Assembly: GCF_963677945.1 (NCBI RefSeq)
Contig: NZ_OY782578.1
Location: 3,501,258-3,565,257 of the forward strand
DNA length: 64,000 bases
Source: an uncultured Bacteroides sp.
Lineage (GTDB): Bacteria; Bacteroidota; Bacteroidia; Bacteroidales; Bacteroidaceae
Direction: 5' to 3'
The position numbers and the translations under genes were made by a program. This document shows positions 1-8,186 of this stretch, in pieces. Below the pieces are notes generated by a model, which worked only from the letters and a program-made list of their open reading frames with translations, was not told where the DNA came from and made no database searches. Positions within the stretch are counted from its first letter, which is position 1, and every line of letters starts with the position of its first letter.

Positions 1-30
1 ACTTTCTTTTAGATTTATATTATCTTTCAT
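1..30 (-). CDS. possible 5' end of a gene running off the left edge
   Basis: On the minus strand an ATG at position 30 opens a frame of ten codons (MKDNINLKES) that reaches the window edge without a stop. It lies 70 bases downstream of the PhoH-like gene and in the same direction, so it could be the next gene. Ten codons are too few to recognise a family; the call rests only on an open frame and position. Confidence 0.25.
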   Translation of the reverse strand, partial: MKDNINLKES

Positions 31-99
31 GCCTTTTAATATTTATCTATCATTCTATTAAAAGAGAATCATTTATTTAATATAGTTTCTATTCGAACT

Positions 100-1425
100 C
101 TACATCAAATTACTAGCCAACTCACTCAGCATACTACGTTCTCCTTTTACCAGATTAACATGAGCAAAGATATTCTGGCCCTTCATGCGGTCAATCATGT
201 AGACTAAGCCATTAGACTCGCTATCCAGATAAGGTTGGTCAATCTGTTGGATATCTCCGGTGAAGACCATTTTCGTTCCTTCTCCGGCACGGGTAATAAT
301 TGTTTTAATCTCGTGAGGAGTAAGGTTCTGAGCCTCATCTATAATGCAATAAGTTTCCGACAAGCTTCGTCCGCGGATAAAGGCCAGTGCCTCGATAACC
401 AGCTGACCACTTTTCTGCATATCGTCCAGACGTCTCAACTCTGTTGATGTTGGAGAAAACTGGTGTTTGATAACGTTCAGGTTATCGAAAAGAGGTTGCA
501 TGTAGGGTGCAACTTTGGCAGCTGCATCTCCGGGAAGAAAGCCCAGGTCTTTATTGGAAAGAGCCACAATAGGACGAGCCAATAGTATTTGCTTGTAATC
601 GTTCATATTGCTTAATGCAGATGCAAGGGCAAGCAAGGTTTTACCGGTTCCAGCCTTTCCGGTTAGAGCAACAAGCTTAATATCGGGATCATTCAGAATC
701 TCGAAAGCAAAGCTCTGTTCGGCGTTACGTGGTTCTATTCCATAGCTTTTTGCTTTAGTTACTCTGTGTACACTATGAGTAAACGGATTATATCTTGCCA
801 ACACACTGTTGCGTTCGCTCTTCAGAACAAAGCACTCATTAGGCTGCAAAACATTTCTTATTTCTAACTCACTAATATCTACTCCTTCTTTGGTCGAATA
901 AATTTTATCTATGAGTTCGGAGGATATTCCGTCATAGATTTCATTGGCCTTCTCAAAGATATCCACATTGGTAACCTTGTCGGTAATATAATCTTCAGAC
1001 AGCACTCCTATGGAACGGGCCTTCATACGTAAATTCACATCCTTAGTAACCAGAATAGTCTTAGTTTTTGGATATTTCTTTGCAAGAACATCTGCCGTGG
1101 AGAGAATTTCATGGTCGGCCTGACGCTCCGGAAAAGATTTTCGTACTGTTTCGGACTCCATCCCTCCGGTGAGTATAAAGAGCTTTCCCATACCTTCACC
1201 CAACGATGCTCCCTTAGTGAAAAGGTTATCGTCAGTAATCAAATCAAGTTCGCGAACAAACTCCCGTGCATTATAATTTATTTCCCCACTTCCCTTTTTA
1301 AATTTATCTAATTCCTCTAAGACAATAATAGGAAGGTAGATGTCATTTTCCTGAAAATTCTTCAAACAATCATGGTCGTGAAGAATAACATTAGTATCTA
1401 ACACGAAATTTTTCTTAGTTCCCAT
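100..1425 (-). CDS. phoH: PhoH-like ATPase with N-terminal PIN domain
   Basis: The protein joins a PIN-type nuclease fold to a PhoH-family P-loop ATPase, the PhoH2 arrangement linked to RNA handling. The PIN part is at the N terminus (FVLDTNVILHD gives the first metal-binding Asp). The ATPase half carries Walker A (LTGKAGTGKT, about residue 258) and a Walker B-like IIDEAQN. I chose the ATG at 1425 (MGTKKNFVLDTN) rather than the longer frame to 1491, because the extra 22 residues are hydrophobic, low-complexity and precede the conserved PIN start. At 441 residues it fits the family. It diverges from folC, 90 bases away. The family assignment is secure; the physiological substrate is not known. 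Confidence 0.93.
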   Translation of the reverse strand: MGTKKNFVLDTNVILHDHDCLKNFQENDIYLPIIVLEELDKFKKGSGEINYNAREFVRELDLITDDNLFTKGASLGEGMGKLFILTGGMESETVRKSFPERQADHEILSTADVLAKKYPKTKTILVTKDVNLRMKARSIGVLSEDYITDKVTNVDIFEKANEIYDGISSELIDKIYSTKEGVDISELEIRNVLQPNECFVLKSERNSVLARYNPFTHSVHRVTKAKSYGIEPRNAEQSFAFEILNDPDIKLVALTGKAGTGKTLLALASALSNMNDYKQILLARPIVALSNKDLGFLPGDAAAKVAPYMQPLFDNLNVIKHQFSPTSTELRRLDDMQKSGQLVIEALAFIRGRSLSETYCIIDEAQNLTPHEIKTIITRAGEGTKMVFTGDIQQIDQPYLDSESNGLVYMIDRMKGQNIFAHVNLVKGERSMLSELASNLM

Positions 1426-1515
1426 AATTTTTAGATTTAAAATGTTGATATTTGCATCTAATATAGTAATTAAAAGATTACGATATATCACTAAAAGGCT
1501 AAAATTTTTGAATAA

Positions 1516-2832
1516 ATGAATTATAAAGAGACTCTAAACTATTTATACGAAAGCGCTCCTTTGTTTCAGCAGATTGGGAAATCGGCATATAAAGAGGGGC
1601 TTAGTAACACTTATGAGCTGGATAAACATTTCAAACATCCACACAAAAACTTCAAGACTATTCATGTAGCAGGAACAAATGGTAAAGGATCCTGCTCTCA
1701 CACTCTTGCAGCTATTCTGCAATCGGCAGGATATAAAGTGGGACTCTACACCTCTCCTCACCTTATTGATTTCAGAGAAAGAATCCGTGTAAACGGAAAA
1801 CCTGTAACTGAAGAATATGTGATTAGCTTTGTAGAGAAGGAACATAAGTTCTTCGAACCACTTCAACCGTCGTTCTTTGAACTAACCACTGCAATGGCCT
1901 TTAAATATTTTGCCGATCAGAATGTTGATGTGGCAATAGTGGAAGTTGGTTTGGGCGGAAGATTGGACTGCACTAACATTATTAATCCGGACTTGTGTAT
2001 TATAACTAATATCAGTTTTGATCATACTCAGTTCCTCGGAAAGACTAAGGCGCTTATCGCCGGTGAGAAAGCCGGTATTATAAAGAAGAACATACCTGTA
2101 ATTATTGGAGAAACAAACGAAGAAACCAAACCTGTGTTTATACAGAAAGCAGACGAGGTTAAAGCTCCTATATTCTTTGCAGAGGAGGAACAGTTGCTCT
2201 GGCGATGGGAAATGAATAAAAGAGGACGATGGAATTACTTCACGGCCGATTATCCTCATCTGAAAGGTGAACTTGGCGGATTTTGCCAGATTAAAAACAC
2301 CAATACTATTCTTTTAGCTTTAAGATTATTGAAAAAAAACGGCTATAATATTCCTGATATAGCTGTAGAAAAGGGATTTGAGAAGGTTTGCGAACTTACC
2401 GGATTAATGGGGCGCTGGCAAAAACTAGGAATCAATCCGTCGATAGTTTGTGACACCGGACACAACGTTGGAGGTATAACTTATATTTCTGAACAACTAA
2501 GCAAGCAAAAATACAAGAAACTGCACGTTGTAATAGGAATGGTAAACGATAAAGATATCAGTGGCGTATTGGCTTTATTGCCCAAAGACGCTGTGTATTA
2601 CTTTACTAAAGCAAGTGTAAAGCGTGCGTTGCACGAAGCCGACCTGAAGTTTCTGGCAAGTAAAGCCGGGTTATATGGCAAAACCTACACTGATGTGCCC
2701 AAAGCATTTGAAGCTGCAAAGGCTAATGCTTCGAATAAAGATTTTATATTTGTAGGAGGAAGTAGTTTTGTTGTAGCGGATCTCCTCTCCTATCTTGAGA
2801 AGAACAAAAAGCAGGAAGAAGGTAAGGTCTAA
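1516..2832 (+). CDS. folC: bifunctional folylpolyglutamate synthase/dihydrofolate synthase
   Basis: FolC adds L-glutamate to dihydropteroate and to reduced folates in the cytoplasm, using ATP. The Mur-ligase fold is visible: P-loop HVAGTNGKGS near residue 51, the VGLYTSPHLIDFRERIRVNG segment that binds the pterin and nucleotide, EVGLGGRLDCTN, and ITNISFDHTQFLG. The C-terminal domain contains CDTGHNVGG. The length of 438 residues is normal. The gene diverges from the PhoH-like gene and converges on RidA, with a hairpin terminator between the two stop codons. Confidence 0.96.
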   Translation: MNYKETLNYLYESAPLFQQIGKSAYKEGLSNTYELDKHFKHPHKNFKTIHVAGTNGKGSCSHTLAAILQSAGYKVGLYTSPHLIDFRERIRVNGKPVTEEYVISFVEKEHKFFEPLQPSFFELTTAMAFKYFADQNVDVAIVEVGLGGRLDCTNIINPDLCIITNISFDHTQFLGKTKALIAGEKAGIIKKNIPVIIGETNEETKPVFIQKADEVKAPIFFAEEEQLLWRWEMNKRGRWNYFTADYPHLKGELGGFCQIKNTNTILLALRLLKKNGYNIPDIAVEKGFEKVCELTGLMGRWQKLGINPSIVCDTGHNVGGITYISEQLSKQKYKKLHVVIGMVNDKDISGVLALLPKDAVYYFTKASVKRALHEADLKFLASKAGLYGKTYTDVPKAFEAAKANASNKDFIFVGGSSFVVADLLSYLEKNKKQEEGKV

Positions 2833-2857
2833 AAAAAGAGCAATACTATGTTATATA

Positions 2858-2894
2858 AAGAAGAGAGATAACTTAAATTGATATCTCTCTTCTT
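2858..2894. terminator. bidirectional hairpin terminator between folC and ridA
   Basis: A perfect 13-bp inverted repeat (AAGAAGAGAGATA at 2858-2870, complement at 2882-2894) with an 11-base loop sits between convergent stop codons. It is followed on the plus strand by the T-rich AATTTCTTTC. Confidence 0.75.
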
Positions 2895-2928
2895 AATTTC
2901 TTTCAACGGAAAGTTTACTCGAACAAAC

Positions 2929-3306
2929 TTACTTCACAGCAATACATTCAATCTCCACCATTGCATTTTTAGGCAAAGCCTTTACTGCCACAGCAGAACG
3001 AGCCGGGAATGCACCATCAAAATAGGTTGCATAAACAGCATTCATCTCTGCAAACAGAGACATATCCGAAAGAAAAACGGTAGTCTTTACAATATTGGCA
3101 GTGGTAAGTCCAGCTTCTGCCAGAATATGTTTAATGTTCTCAAAAGATTGCTTAGTCTGTTCAGCCACTCCACCCGGAGCAAATTCACCGGTAGCCGCAT
3201 CCACTGGTAACTGCCCTGAAACAAACACCATGCCCCCGGCTTCTATAGCCTGACTGTAAGGTCCGATAGCACCAGGTGCCTTTTCACTAGAAATTACTTT
3301 TTTCAT
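2929..3306 (-). CDS. ridA: RidA family enamine/imine deaminase
   Basis: RidA (YjgF/YER057c/UK114) proteins hydrolyse reactive 2-aminoacrylate and related enamines released by PLP enzymes. At 125 residues the length is exact for the family. Recognisable parts are the N-terminal APGAIGPYSQAIEAGG, VFVSGQLPVD, the KTTVFLSDM strand, and the C-terminal ARSAVAVKALPKNAMVEIECIAV, which holds the conserved active-site Arg and Glu. It is monocistronic, converging with folC. The start codon is the first Met of the conserved block. Confidence 0.95.
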   Translation of the reverse strand: MKKVISSEKAPGAIGPYSQAIEAGGMVFVSGQLPVDAATGEFAPGGVAEQTKQSFENIKHILAEAGLTTANIVKTTVFLSDMSLFAEMNAVYATYFDGAFPARSAVAVKALPKNAMVEIECIAVK

Positions 3307-3405
3307 TATTTCAGCTATTTATTAGTTAATACTATTTTGTTTGCAAGTTAAACATAATTGCAAATAACTGCAACTTTTTTCCATTTCTCGTTTCATATTT
3401 TTAGC

Positions 3406-3485
3406 GAGCTGTGCAACTCATTAAAATAGCCTGCGCAGCTCATTTAATCGACCTGCGCAAGTCGAAAAAACGAGCTATGCAGGTC
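3406..3485. repeat. four-unit, 22-bp-period palindromic array (array A)
   Basis: Four near-palindromic 14-mers start at 3406, 3428, 3450 and 3472, exactly 22 bp apart: GAGCTGTGCAACTC, AGCCTGCGCAGCTC, GACCTGCGCAAGTC and GAGCTATGCAGGTC. The consensus GAGCTGCGCAGCTC is a perfect palindrome. The 8-base spacers are AT-rich (ATTAAAAT, ATTTAATC, GAAAAAAC). The array lies in the 371-base gap between divergent ridA and the sigma-factor gene, about 100 bases before the first and 200 before the second. Nothing else of note was seen in that gap apart from a weak -7 match before the sigma gene. Confidence 0.85.
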
Positions 3486-3689
3486 GCGGAGACAATCTCT
3501 TTAGTTTAATAAAGAACTTCACCGCAAAGAGAAAGGAATTCTTCCGGAAAATAAAATCACTGATGTAATAAAAATAAGAATTATCCAAGCATAATATCCC
3601 TTATAAAAATATTTTTTAGAAAAAAGAGTCATGCTTTAAGCAGTATATTATATATTCGTGCATTTATTAGTAAACACGTGTCAGATTTA

Positions 3690-4241
3690 ATGAGTGAAAC
3701 CGAATTGACAGAACGTTGCCGGGTTGGAGATAATACAGCTCGCAAGGAGCTTTATGAGCAATATGCAGGACAAATGTTCGGCATATGCTATCGGTATGCC
3801 GGTGATCGGGAGATTGCTCAGGACCTTCTTCACGACGGTTTTTTGAAAGCTTATTGCTCTTTTGATAAGTTTACCTATCGCGGAGAAGGCTCTCTTAAAG
3901 CATGGCTCAGCAGAGTAATGGTAAACATATCACTGGATTATCTGAGGAAGAATGATTCTGCCCGGCAAATGCTGCCGCTTGATCAGATTCCGGAGAACAT
4001 TGAAGAGCCTCGTGAGGAAGATATTTTTCAGGTTCCACACAAGGTTCTGATGAAATTTATAGCAGAATTACCGTCCGGATATCGAACCGTATTCAATTTA
4101 TATGTCATGGAACAACTTTCGCATAAAGAAATAGCTGAGAAATTGGGCATCAACGAAAAGTCCTCGTCCTCACAATTATTTCGGGCAAAAAAAGTTTTGG
4201 CAAAAGAGATAAATAACTATTTAAAGGAAAATAATCAATGA
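3690..4241 (+). CDS. ECF-family RNA polymerase sigma factor
   Basis: This is a small sigma-70 factor of the extracytoplasmic-function group. Region 2 covers roughly residues 25-90 of the frame (AGDREIAQDLLHDGFLKAY, then WLSRVMVNISLDYLRK), and region 4 covers the last 60 residues (LPSGYRTVFNLYVMEQLSHKE, then a helix-turn-helix ending SSSQLFRAKK). Two starts are possible: GTG at 3678 and ATG at 3690. I chose the ATG. A -7-like TATATTCG at 3651-3658 allows either. The stop overlaps the next start as ATGA, so the pair is translationally coupled. Its partner is probably an anti-sigma-type membrane protein. Confidence 0.9.
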   Translation: MSETELTERCRVGDNTARKELYEQYAGQMFGICYRYAGDREIAQDLLHDGFLKAYCSFDKFTYRGEGSLKAWLSRVMVNISLDYLRKNDSARQMLPLDQIPENIEEPREEDIFQVPHKVLMKFIAELPSGYRTVFNLYVMEQLSHKEIAEKLGINEKSSSSQLFRAKKVLAKEINNYLKENNQ

Positions 4242-5593
4242 AACAGGAAGACAAAGAAAAATGGATCACTGCCTTTCGGGAAAGTTTAGAAGATTATTCC
4301 GAACCACCTTTATTCAATGACTGGGAAAGGCTGGAAAAGGAACTCTCTGTTGTTCCTGTTGCCAAACCTAAGCGTTCATACATTATGTACTATTCGGCTG
4401 CGGCTGCAATTATATTGTTGTTAATTGCTTCGGCAACAGCAATCTATTTATTTGATAATTCATCGGATAAGTACTTTGAAACATCTCAACTTCCTGCCGA
4501 AATTGAGACGATAACTGACAAGAAGCCTCTGAAAGATGTGATTGAACCATTGATTAACGACGTTAACAAGAACGACAGATCTGCATTGAACAAATCGGCC
4601 GGGAAAAGCAGTGTGCTTTCTGGTAATAAGCTTGCTTTAGCCAATAGCGCTTCGGCTAACCAATCGTCTGCCCTTTCGGGAAATCAGAAGAATGTTGTAA
4701 AGACAGAAGCAGGTAAAGATAATGAAAGCAACAATGAAGATGTGACTTTAAGCAAGAATAATGCATCGGACTTGCAGCGCTCTGATGAAAGAAAAGCTAT
4801 TGAAGATCAAAAGTTGAATGACAATGGTGGTGAGAAAAAGAACGTCCCTCAACAAGGAGAAAATAACAAATCAAAGAAACAGGCTCTTAAAACATCTCCC
4901 AGAAAAGCAGAACGAGTAACCGAACTTTGGGAGCTTCCAAGAAAGAAAAAACAGAATAATCTTTCAATCGGAGTTTCTGCAGGAAACACTCTTTCATCTA
5001 ATTCCGAAGGTGGTGGTATGGAATATGCAATGAGTCCAAGTTACGACTATTTAAATTGTATGAATGTTGAAGAAGCAATTGCATCTAATTTATTAAAATC
5101 TACACCAGTTAAATGGAATCATAAGCAACCGGTTTCGTTTGGCCTTTCTGTCCGTAAATATCTGACACAAAGACTTGCCATAGAAAGCGGATTAATTTAT
5201 ACCCGATTGGAATCGGAATCATCCGGTAGCAAAAGTCACAATCAGAAGCTAGATTATATTGGTATTCCTGTAAAGCTGAACTATATGCTAGTGGATAAGC
5301 GTTATTTTACACTTTATCTATCAGGCGGTGGAATGGCTGAAAAATGTATATCCGGGAAATTAAACAAAAGAGAGCTTTCAGGAAAGGAATTGTCAGAGGA
5401 TGTAAGTGTAAAACCATTGCAATGGTCGCTTAACGGGGCTTTAGGAGCACAATACAACATTACTCCTAAAATGGGAATATTTGTAGAACCCGGAGTTGTT
5501 TACTTTTTCAATGATGGTTCTCAAGTGGAGACTATTCGCAAGGAAACGCCTTTCAACTTTAACCTGCAACTGGGATTAAGAATTAGTTATTAG
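4238..5593 (+). CDS. membrane-anchored protein with C-terminal outer-membrane-barrel-like domain
   Basis: A short charged N terminus of about 47 residues (WITAFRESLEDYSEPPLFNDWERLEKEL) is followed by one transmembrane helix at about 48-70. A Ser/Asn/Lys-rich linker runs to about residue 230. The C-terminal part, about 235-451, resembles the Bacteroidota porin-type or PorT-like beta-barrel domain (FGLSVRKYLTQRLAIESGLIY; ends in FNFNLQLGLRISY). It overlaps the ECF sigma gene by four bases. The N-terminal cytoplasmic piece plus helix suggests control of the sigma factor; that role is inferred from position. An inner-membrane helix joined to a barrel-like domain is topologically odd. Confidence 0.8.
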   Translation: MKQEDKEKWITAFRESLEDYSEPPLFNDWERLEKELSVVPVAKPKRSYIMYYSAAAAIILLLIASATAIYLFDNSSDKYFETSQLPAEIETITDKKPLKDVIEPLINDVNKNDRSALNKSAGKSSVLSGNKLALANSASANQSSALSGNQKNVVKTEAGKDNESNNEDVTLSKNNASDLQRSDERKAIEDQKLNDNGGEKKNVPQQGENNKSKKQALKTSPRKAERVTELWELPRKKKQNNLSIGVSAGNTLSSNSEGGGMEYAMSPSYDYLNCMNVEEAIASNLLKSTPVKWNHKQPVSFGLSVRKYLTQRLAIESGLIYTRLESESSGSKSHNQKLDYIGIPVKLNYMLVDKRYFTLYLSGGGMAEKCISGKLNKRELSGKELSEDVSVKPLQWSLNGALGAQYNITPKMGIFVEPGVVYFFNDGSQVETIRKETPFNFNLQLGLRISY

Positions 5594-5662
5594 TAAATCT
5601 GAAATTAAAAACGAGTCATAAATTAATAGACACACTTAGCTATTTTACAAAGTAGTTAACTA

Positions 5663-5697
5663 GAAAAAAGGATTACCGTGAGGCAATCCTTTTTTCT
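5663..5697. terminator. bidirectional terminator
   Basis: A-tract, GGATT(A)CC stem, GTGA tetraloop, GG(C)AATCC stem and T-tract form an intrinsic terminator that works on both strands. It lies between the stop of the barrel-like gene and the last gene of the dnaN operon, which converge here. Confidence 0.85.
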
Positions 5698-5717
5698 GTT
5701 TTATTAGAACTTACTTA

Positions 5718-7418
5718 TTACTTGCAATTTTTTTCAATCATTGGAATCACTGCTTCGTCTCCCAATTCCTTGGCTTTATTGAAGTTTTCACAAGCTTCGT
5801 TTTTCTTTCCTTGCTGCATCTGGCAGAAGCCAATTAAACGATAGCAAGCTGCGAATTTAGGATCAATAACCAAAGCATCTTTCAGATTCTTTATAGCTTC
5901 ATCATAACGGGCAATACGAAGATTAACCGCTCCATATTCTGCCAGATAATCTTTATTGGAAGGATCAAGCGTTACTGCCTTTTGAATATCTTCCAATGCA
6001 CGTTTAAAGTTCTTTGCTTTATAATTTGCCTGTTCGCGAAGATAGAAGAATGTAGAACTCACATTACCACCCATGGCTTGTTCAAAGTAGTCGTAATCAG
6101 CAACAGCTTCTTTATACATCTCTTTCTGAGTCTTAACCAAAGCACGTTCGGAAAGATAATTAGCAGCCTCTCTCGGATATGGAGCAGCATATTTATTTAC
6201 TGCGCTATCAAGTAAAGCAAGAATTTCTCCTAAATCACCGTTCATCATTTGCTTTGTCTTTGCAGCACTATAATAAGTTTCTGCAGAAGCCTGTGGAGAA
6301 TGGTTTATCTTATCGTAACATTCAAAAGCTTTATCATATTTAGTTGATGCAAAATAGATATCGCCTTGGTGCTGGATATAAATAGGAAGCGGATTAATAT
6401 CGATAGCTTTCTGAATCTCCTCAAGTGATTTTTCAAATGTCCAGTCTTTATAAGCACCATCCTTACCACGAAGAGCAACATAATATATCAGTCGTGAGCG
6501 ATTAAAGAAGGCATTATCTTTTTTATCAGCAGTTTTCAATGCTTTTTCAAGATCAGCCTCACCCAAAGCCAAATGTTCTGCATCAGTATAGCTGGTTACA
6601 TAGAAGTTAGCCCTGCGAATATATCCTTCTGAACTATTAGGGAACTGTTCAATAAAAGTGTCCAGCAAAGAGAGATATTTTTCTTTACTAACAGAAGAAG
6701 CCATATAAAGAGCAACTAAAGCCTGCTCTTCTGTATTAGGAAGAGCTTTTTTAATGCCAATACTATTCAGTTCGGAATTATTAAAATCGAGAGCATTAAT
6801 AGTCAATGCGTTGACATAAGGAGCACTAATGGCATAACAATGAGTTGTGTCATTAGATGCAGCTTTTTGTACTAACCCAAAAACCTCACCTTCTACATTC
6901 ATAACCGGACAGCTAACCATTTTGTCTTTCACCGAAATAATCAGCTTAAAGTATTTATGAGGACCGGAAAGATTAGAAACCTCTTCTACTTTTCCAAAGG
7001 TACATGAACGATCTTTCTTTGTAGAATAAGGAAGCATTACCGCTTCGGCATCTTTTGCAGGAATAGCAGTCGCCAAAGTCAGCGCGGCAGTGCTCTTCTT
7101 GCCCAAATCCACACTAAACTTAATAACATCGTACATAGAATTCATACCCAGAATAACTTTAACCGGCATCTGTTTACCTTCCGAGTTAATAACATCTGCA
7201 CGTGCTGCACCTTTAAACAAAGAATAGTCGGACAGCGCCACTCCATCTTCCGATACAAAGAAACCGTTGCCGGTATTGAGTAATTTGCCGTTAGTGTCGT
7301 AAGTCACCACAGAAAAGACAGCCTTTTTGGCTTTATCAACCCATTTGGGTGCCTCCTTCTGTGCCATTGTCCACTGAGAAAGCAGACAAAGGACTATAAA
7401 TAGTATTTTCTTTTTCAT
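5718..7418 (-). CDS. secreted TPR protein with degenerate trypsin-like domain
   Basis: A signal peptide (about 1-19, cut after TMAQ) is followed by a trypsin/DegP-like fold at about 25-210 and tetratricopeptide repeats from about 260 to the end. The protease segment keeps family landmarks (TGNGFFVSEDGVALSDYSLF, MYDVIKF, then SCPVMNVEGEVFGLV). However, the His position of the usual TNxHV block reads SDYSLF, and the GNSGGP serine block reads SCPVMN, so the catalytic His and Ser look lost. This should be a periplasmic scaffold rather than an enzyme. It is the last gene of the seven-gene dnaN operon, 21 bases after rlmB. Confidence 0.82.
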   Translation of the reverse strand: MKKKILFIVLCLLSQWTMAQKEAPKWVDKAKKAVFSVVTYDTNGKLLNTGNGFFVSEDGVALSDYSLFKGAARADVINSEGKQMPVKVILGMNSMYDVIKFSVDLGKKSTAALTLATAIPAKDAEAVMLPYSTKKDRSCTFGKVEEVSNLSGPHKYFKLIISVKDKMVSCPVMNVEGEVFGLVQKAASNDTTHCYAISAPYVNALTINALDFNNSELNSIGIKKALPNTEEQALVALYMASSVSKEKYLSLLDTFIEQFPNSSEGYIRRANFYVTSYTDAEHLALGEADLEKALKTADKKDNAFFNRSRLIYYVALRGKDGAYKDWTFEKSLEEIQKAIDINPLPIYIQHQGDIYFASTKYDKAFECYDKINHSPQASAETYYSAAKTKQMMNGDLGEILALLDSAVNKYAAPYPREAANYLSERALVKTQKEMYKEAVADYDYFEQAMGGNVSSTFFYLREQANYKAKNFKRALEDIQKAVTLDPSNKDYLAEYGAVNLRIARYDEAIKNLKDALVIDPKFAACYRLIGFCQMQQGKKNEACENFNKAKELGDEAVIPMIEKNCK

Positions 7419-7439
7419 GATTATAGGTTATATTAAATA

Positions 7440-8186
7440 TTATTCTTTTTCAAAGCCACGTTGTTTCACAGCCTCGTAAATCAATACCCCAGCTGCAACG
7501 GAAACATTCAATGACTCAATCTTTCCAAACAAAGGAATCTTTATCCACTCATCACACAATGCCAGGTGATCATAAGACACACCAGTATCTTCAGCTCCCA
7601 TAATTATACAGAGAGGATCTTTATAATTAGCCTTTGTGTAATCGTAATCTCCCTTTTCAGTAGCAGCAACTATCTTGAATCCGCTATCTTTTAAATATTT
7701 AATAGCAGTAGTCAGACTCTGTTCTTTGCATACAGGCAGTGTATGAAGTGCTCCGGCTGAAGTTTTCATAGCATCCGCATTTACACTCACACTATTTCTG
7801 GAAGGAATAATAATTGCATCCACACCAGCACAATCGCAAGTACGGGCAATAGCTCCGAAGTTACGTACATCTGTTACCCCATCAAGCATAACAAAGAAAG
7901 GGACTTTTCCTTCTTCGAAAAGAGTAGGAACAATATCCTCTACCTTATAGTAAGTCACAGCAGAAACAAAAGCAATAACTCCCTGATGGTTTTTAGTAGT
8001 TATTCTGTTGATGCGCTCTACCGGCACACGCTGAACAAATATATTTGTGCCCTTTACTGCAGCAAAAAGTTCTTTTGAAAGATCACTTTGAATATCTTTC
8101 TTTACCAGAATTTTATCAATTTCCTTACCCGCCTCAATGGCTTCAATCACGGCGCGTACGCCAAATATCATTTCATTTTTTTCCAT
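7440..8186 (-). CDS. rlmB: 23S rRNA (guanosine-2'-O-)-methyltransferase, RlmB/SpoU family
   Basis: SpoU-type (SPOUT, trefoil-knot) RNA 2'-O-methyltransferase. The N-terminal substrate-binding domain starts EMIFGVRAVIEAIEAGKEIDK. The three SpoU motifs are visible: DGVTDVRNFGAIARTCDCAG, then CIIMGAEDTGVS, then KIPLFGKIESLNVSVAAGVLIYEA. A length of 248 is standard. Its start overlaps the recN stop by 14 bases in another frame, which implies coupled translation. Target specificity (G2251 of 23S rRNA) is assumed from the family. Confidence 0.92.
   Translation of the reverse strand: MEKNEMIFGVRAVIEAIEAGKEIDKILVKKDIQSDLSKELFAAVKGTNIFVQRVPVERINRITTKNHQGVIAFVSAVTYYKVEDIVPTLFEEGKVPFFVMLDGVTDVRNFGAIARTCDCAGVDAIIIPSRNSVSVNADAMKTSAGALHTLPVCKEQSLTTAIKYLKDSGFKIVAATEKGDYDYTKANYKDPLCIIMGAEDTGVSYDHLALCDEWIKIPLFGKIESLNVSVAAGVLIYEAVKQRGFEKE

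Noticed and set aside
1426-1491. N-terminal extension of the PhoH-like protein
   Set aside because: The 22 extra residues are low-complexity and precede the PIN-domain start; ATG 1425 fits family length.
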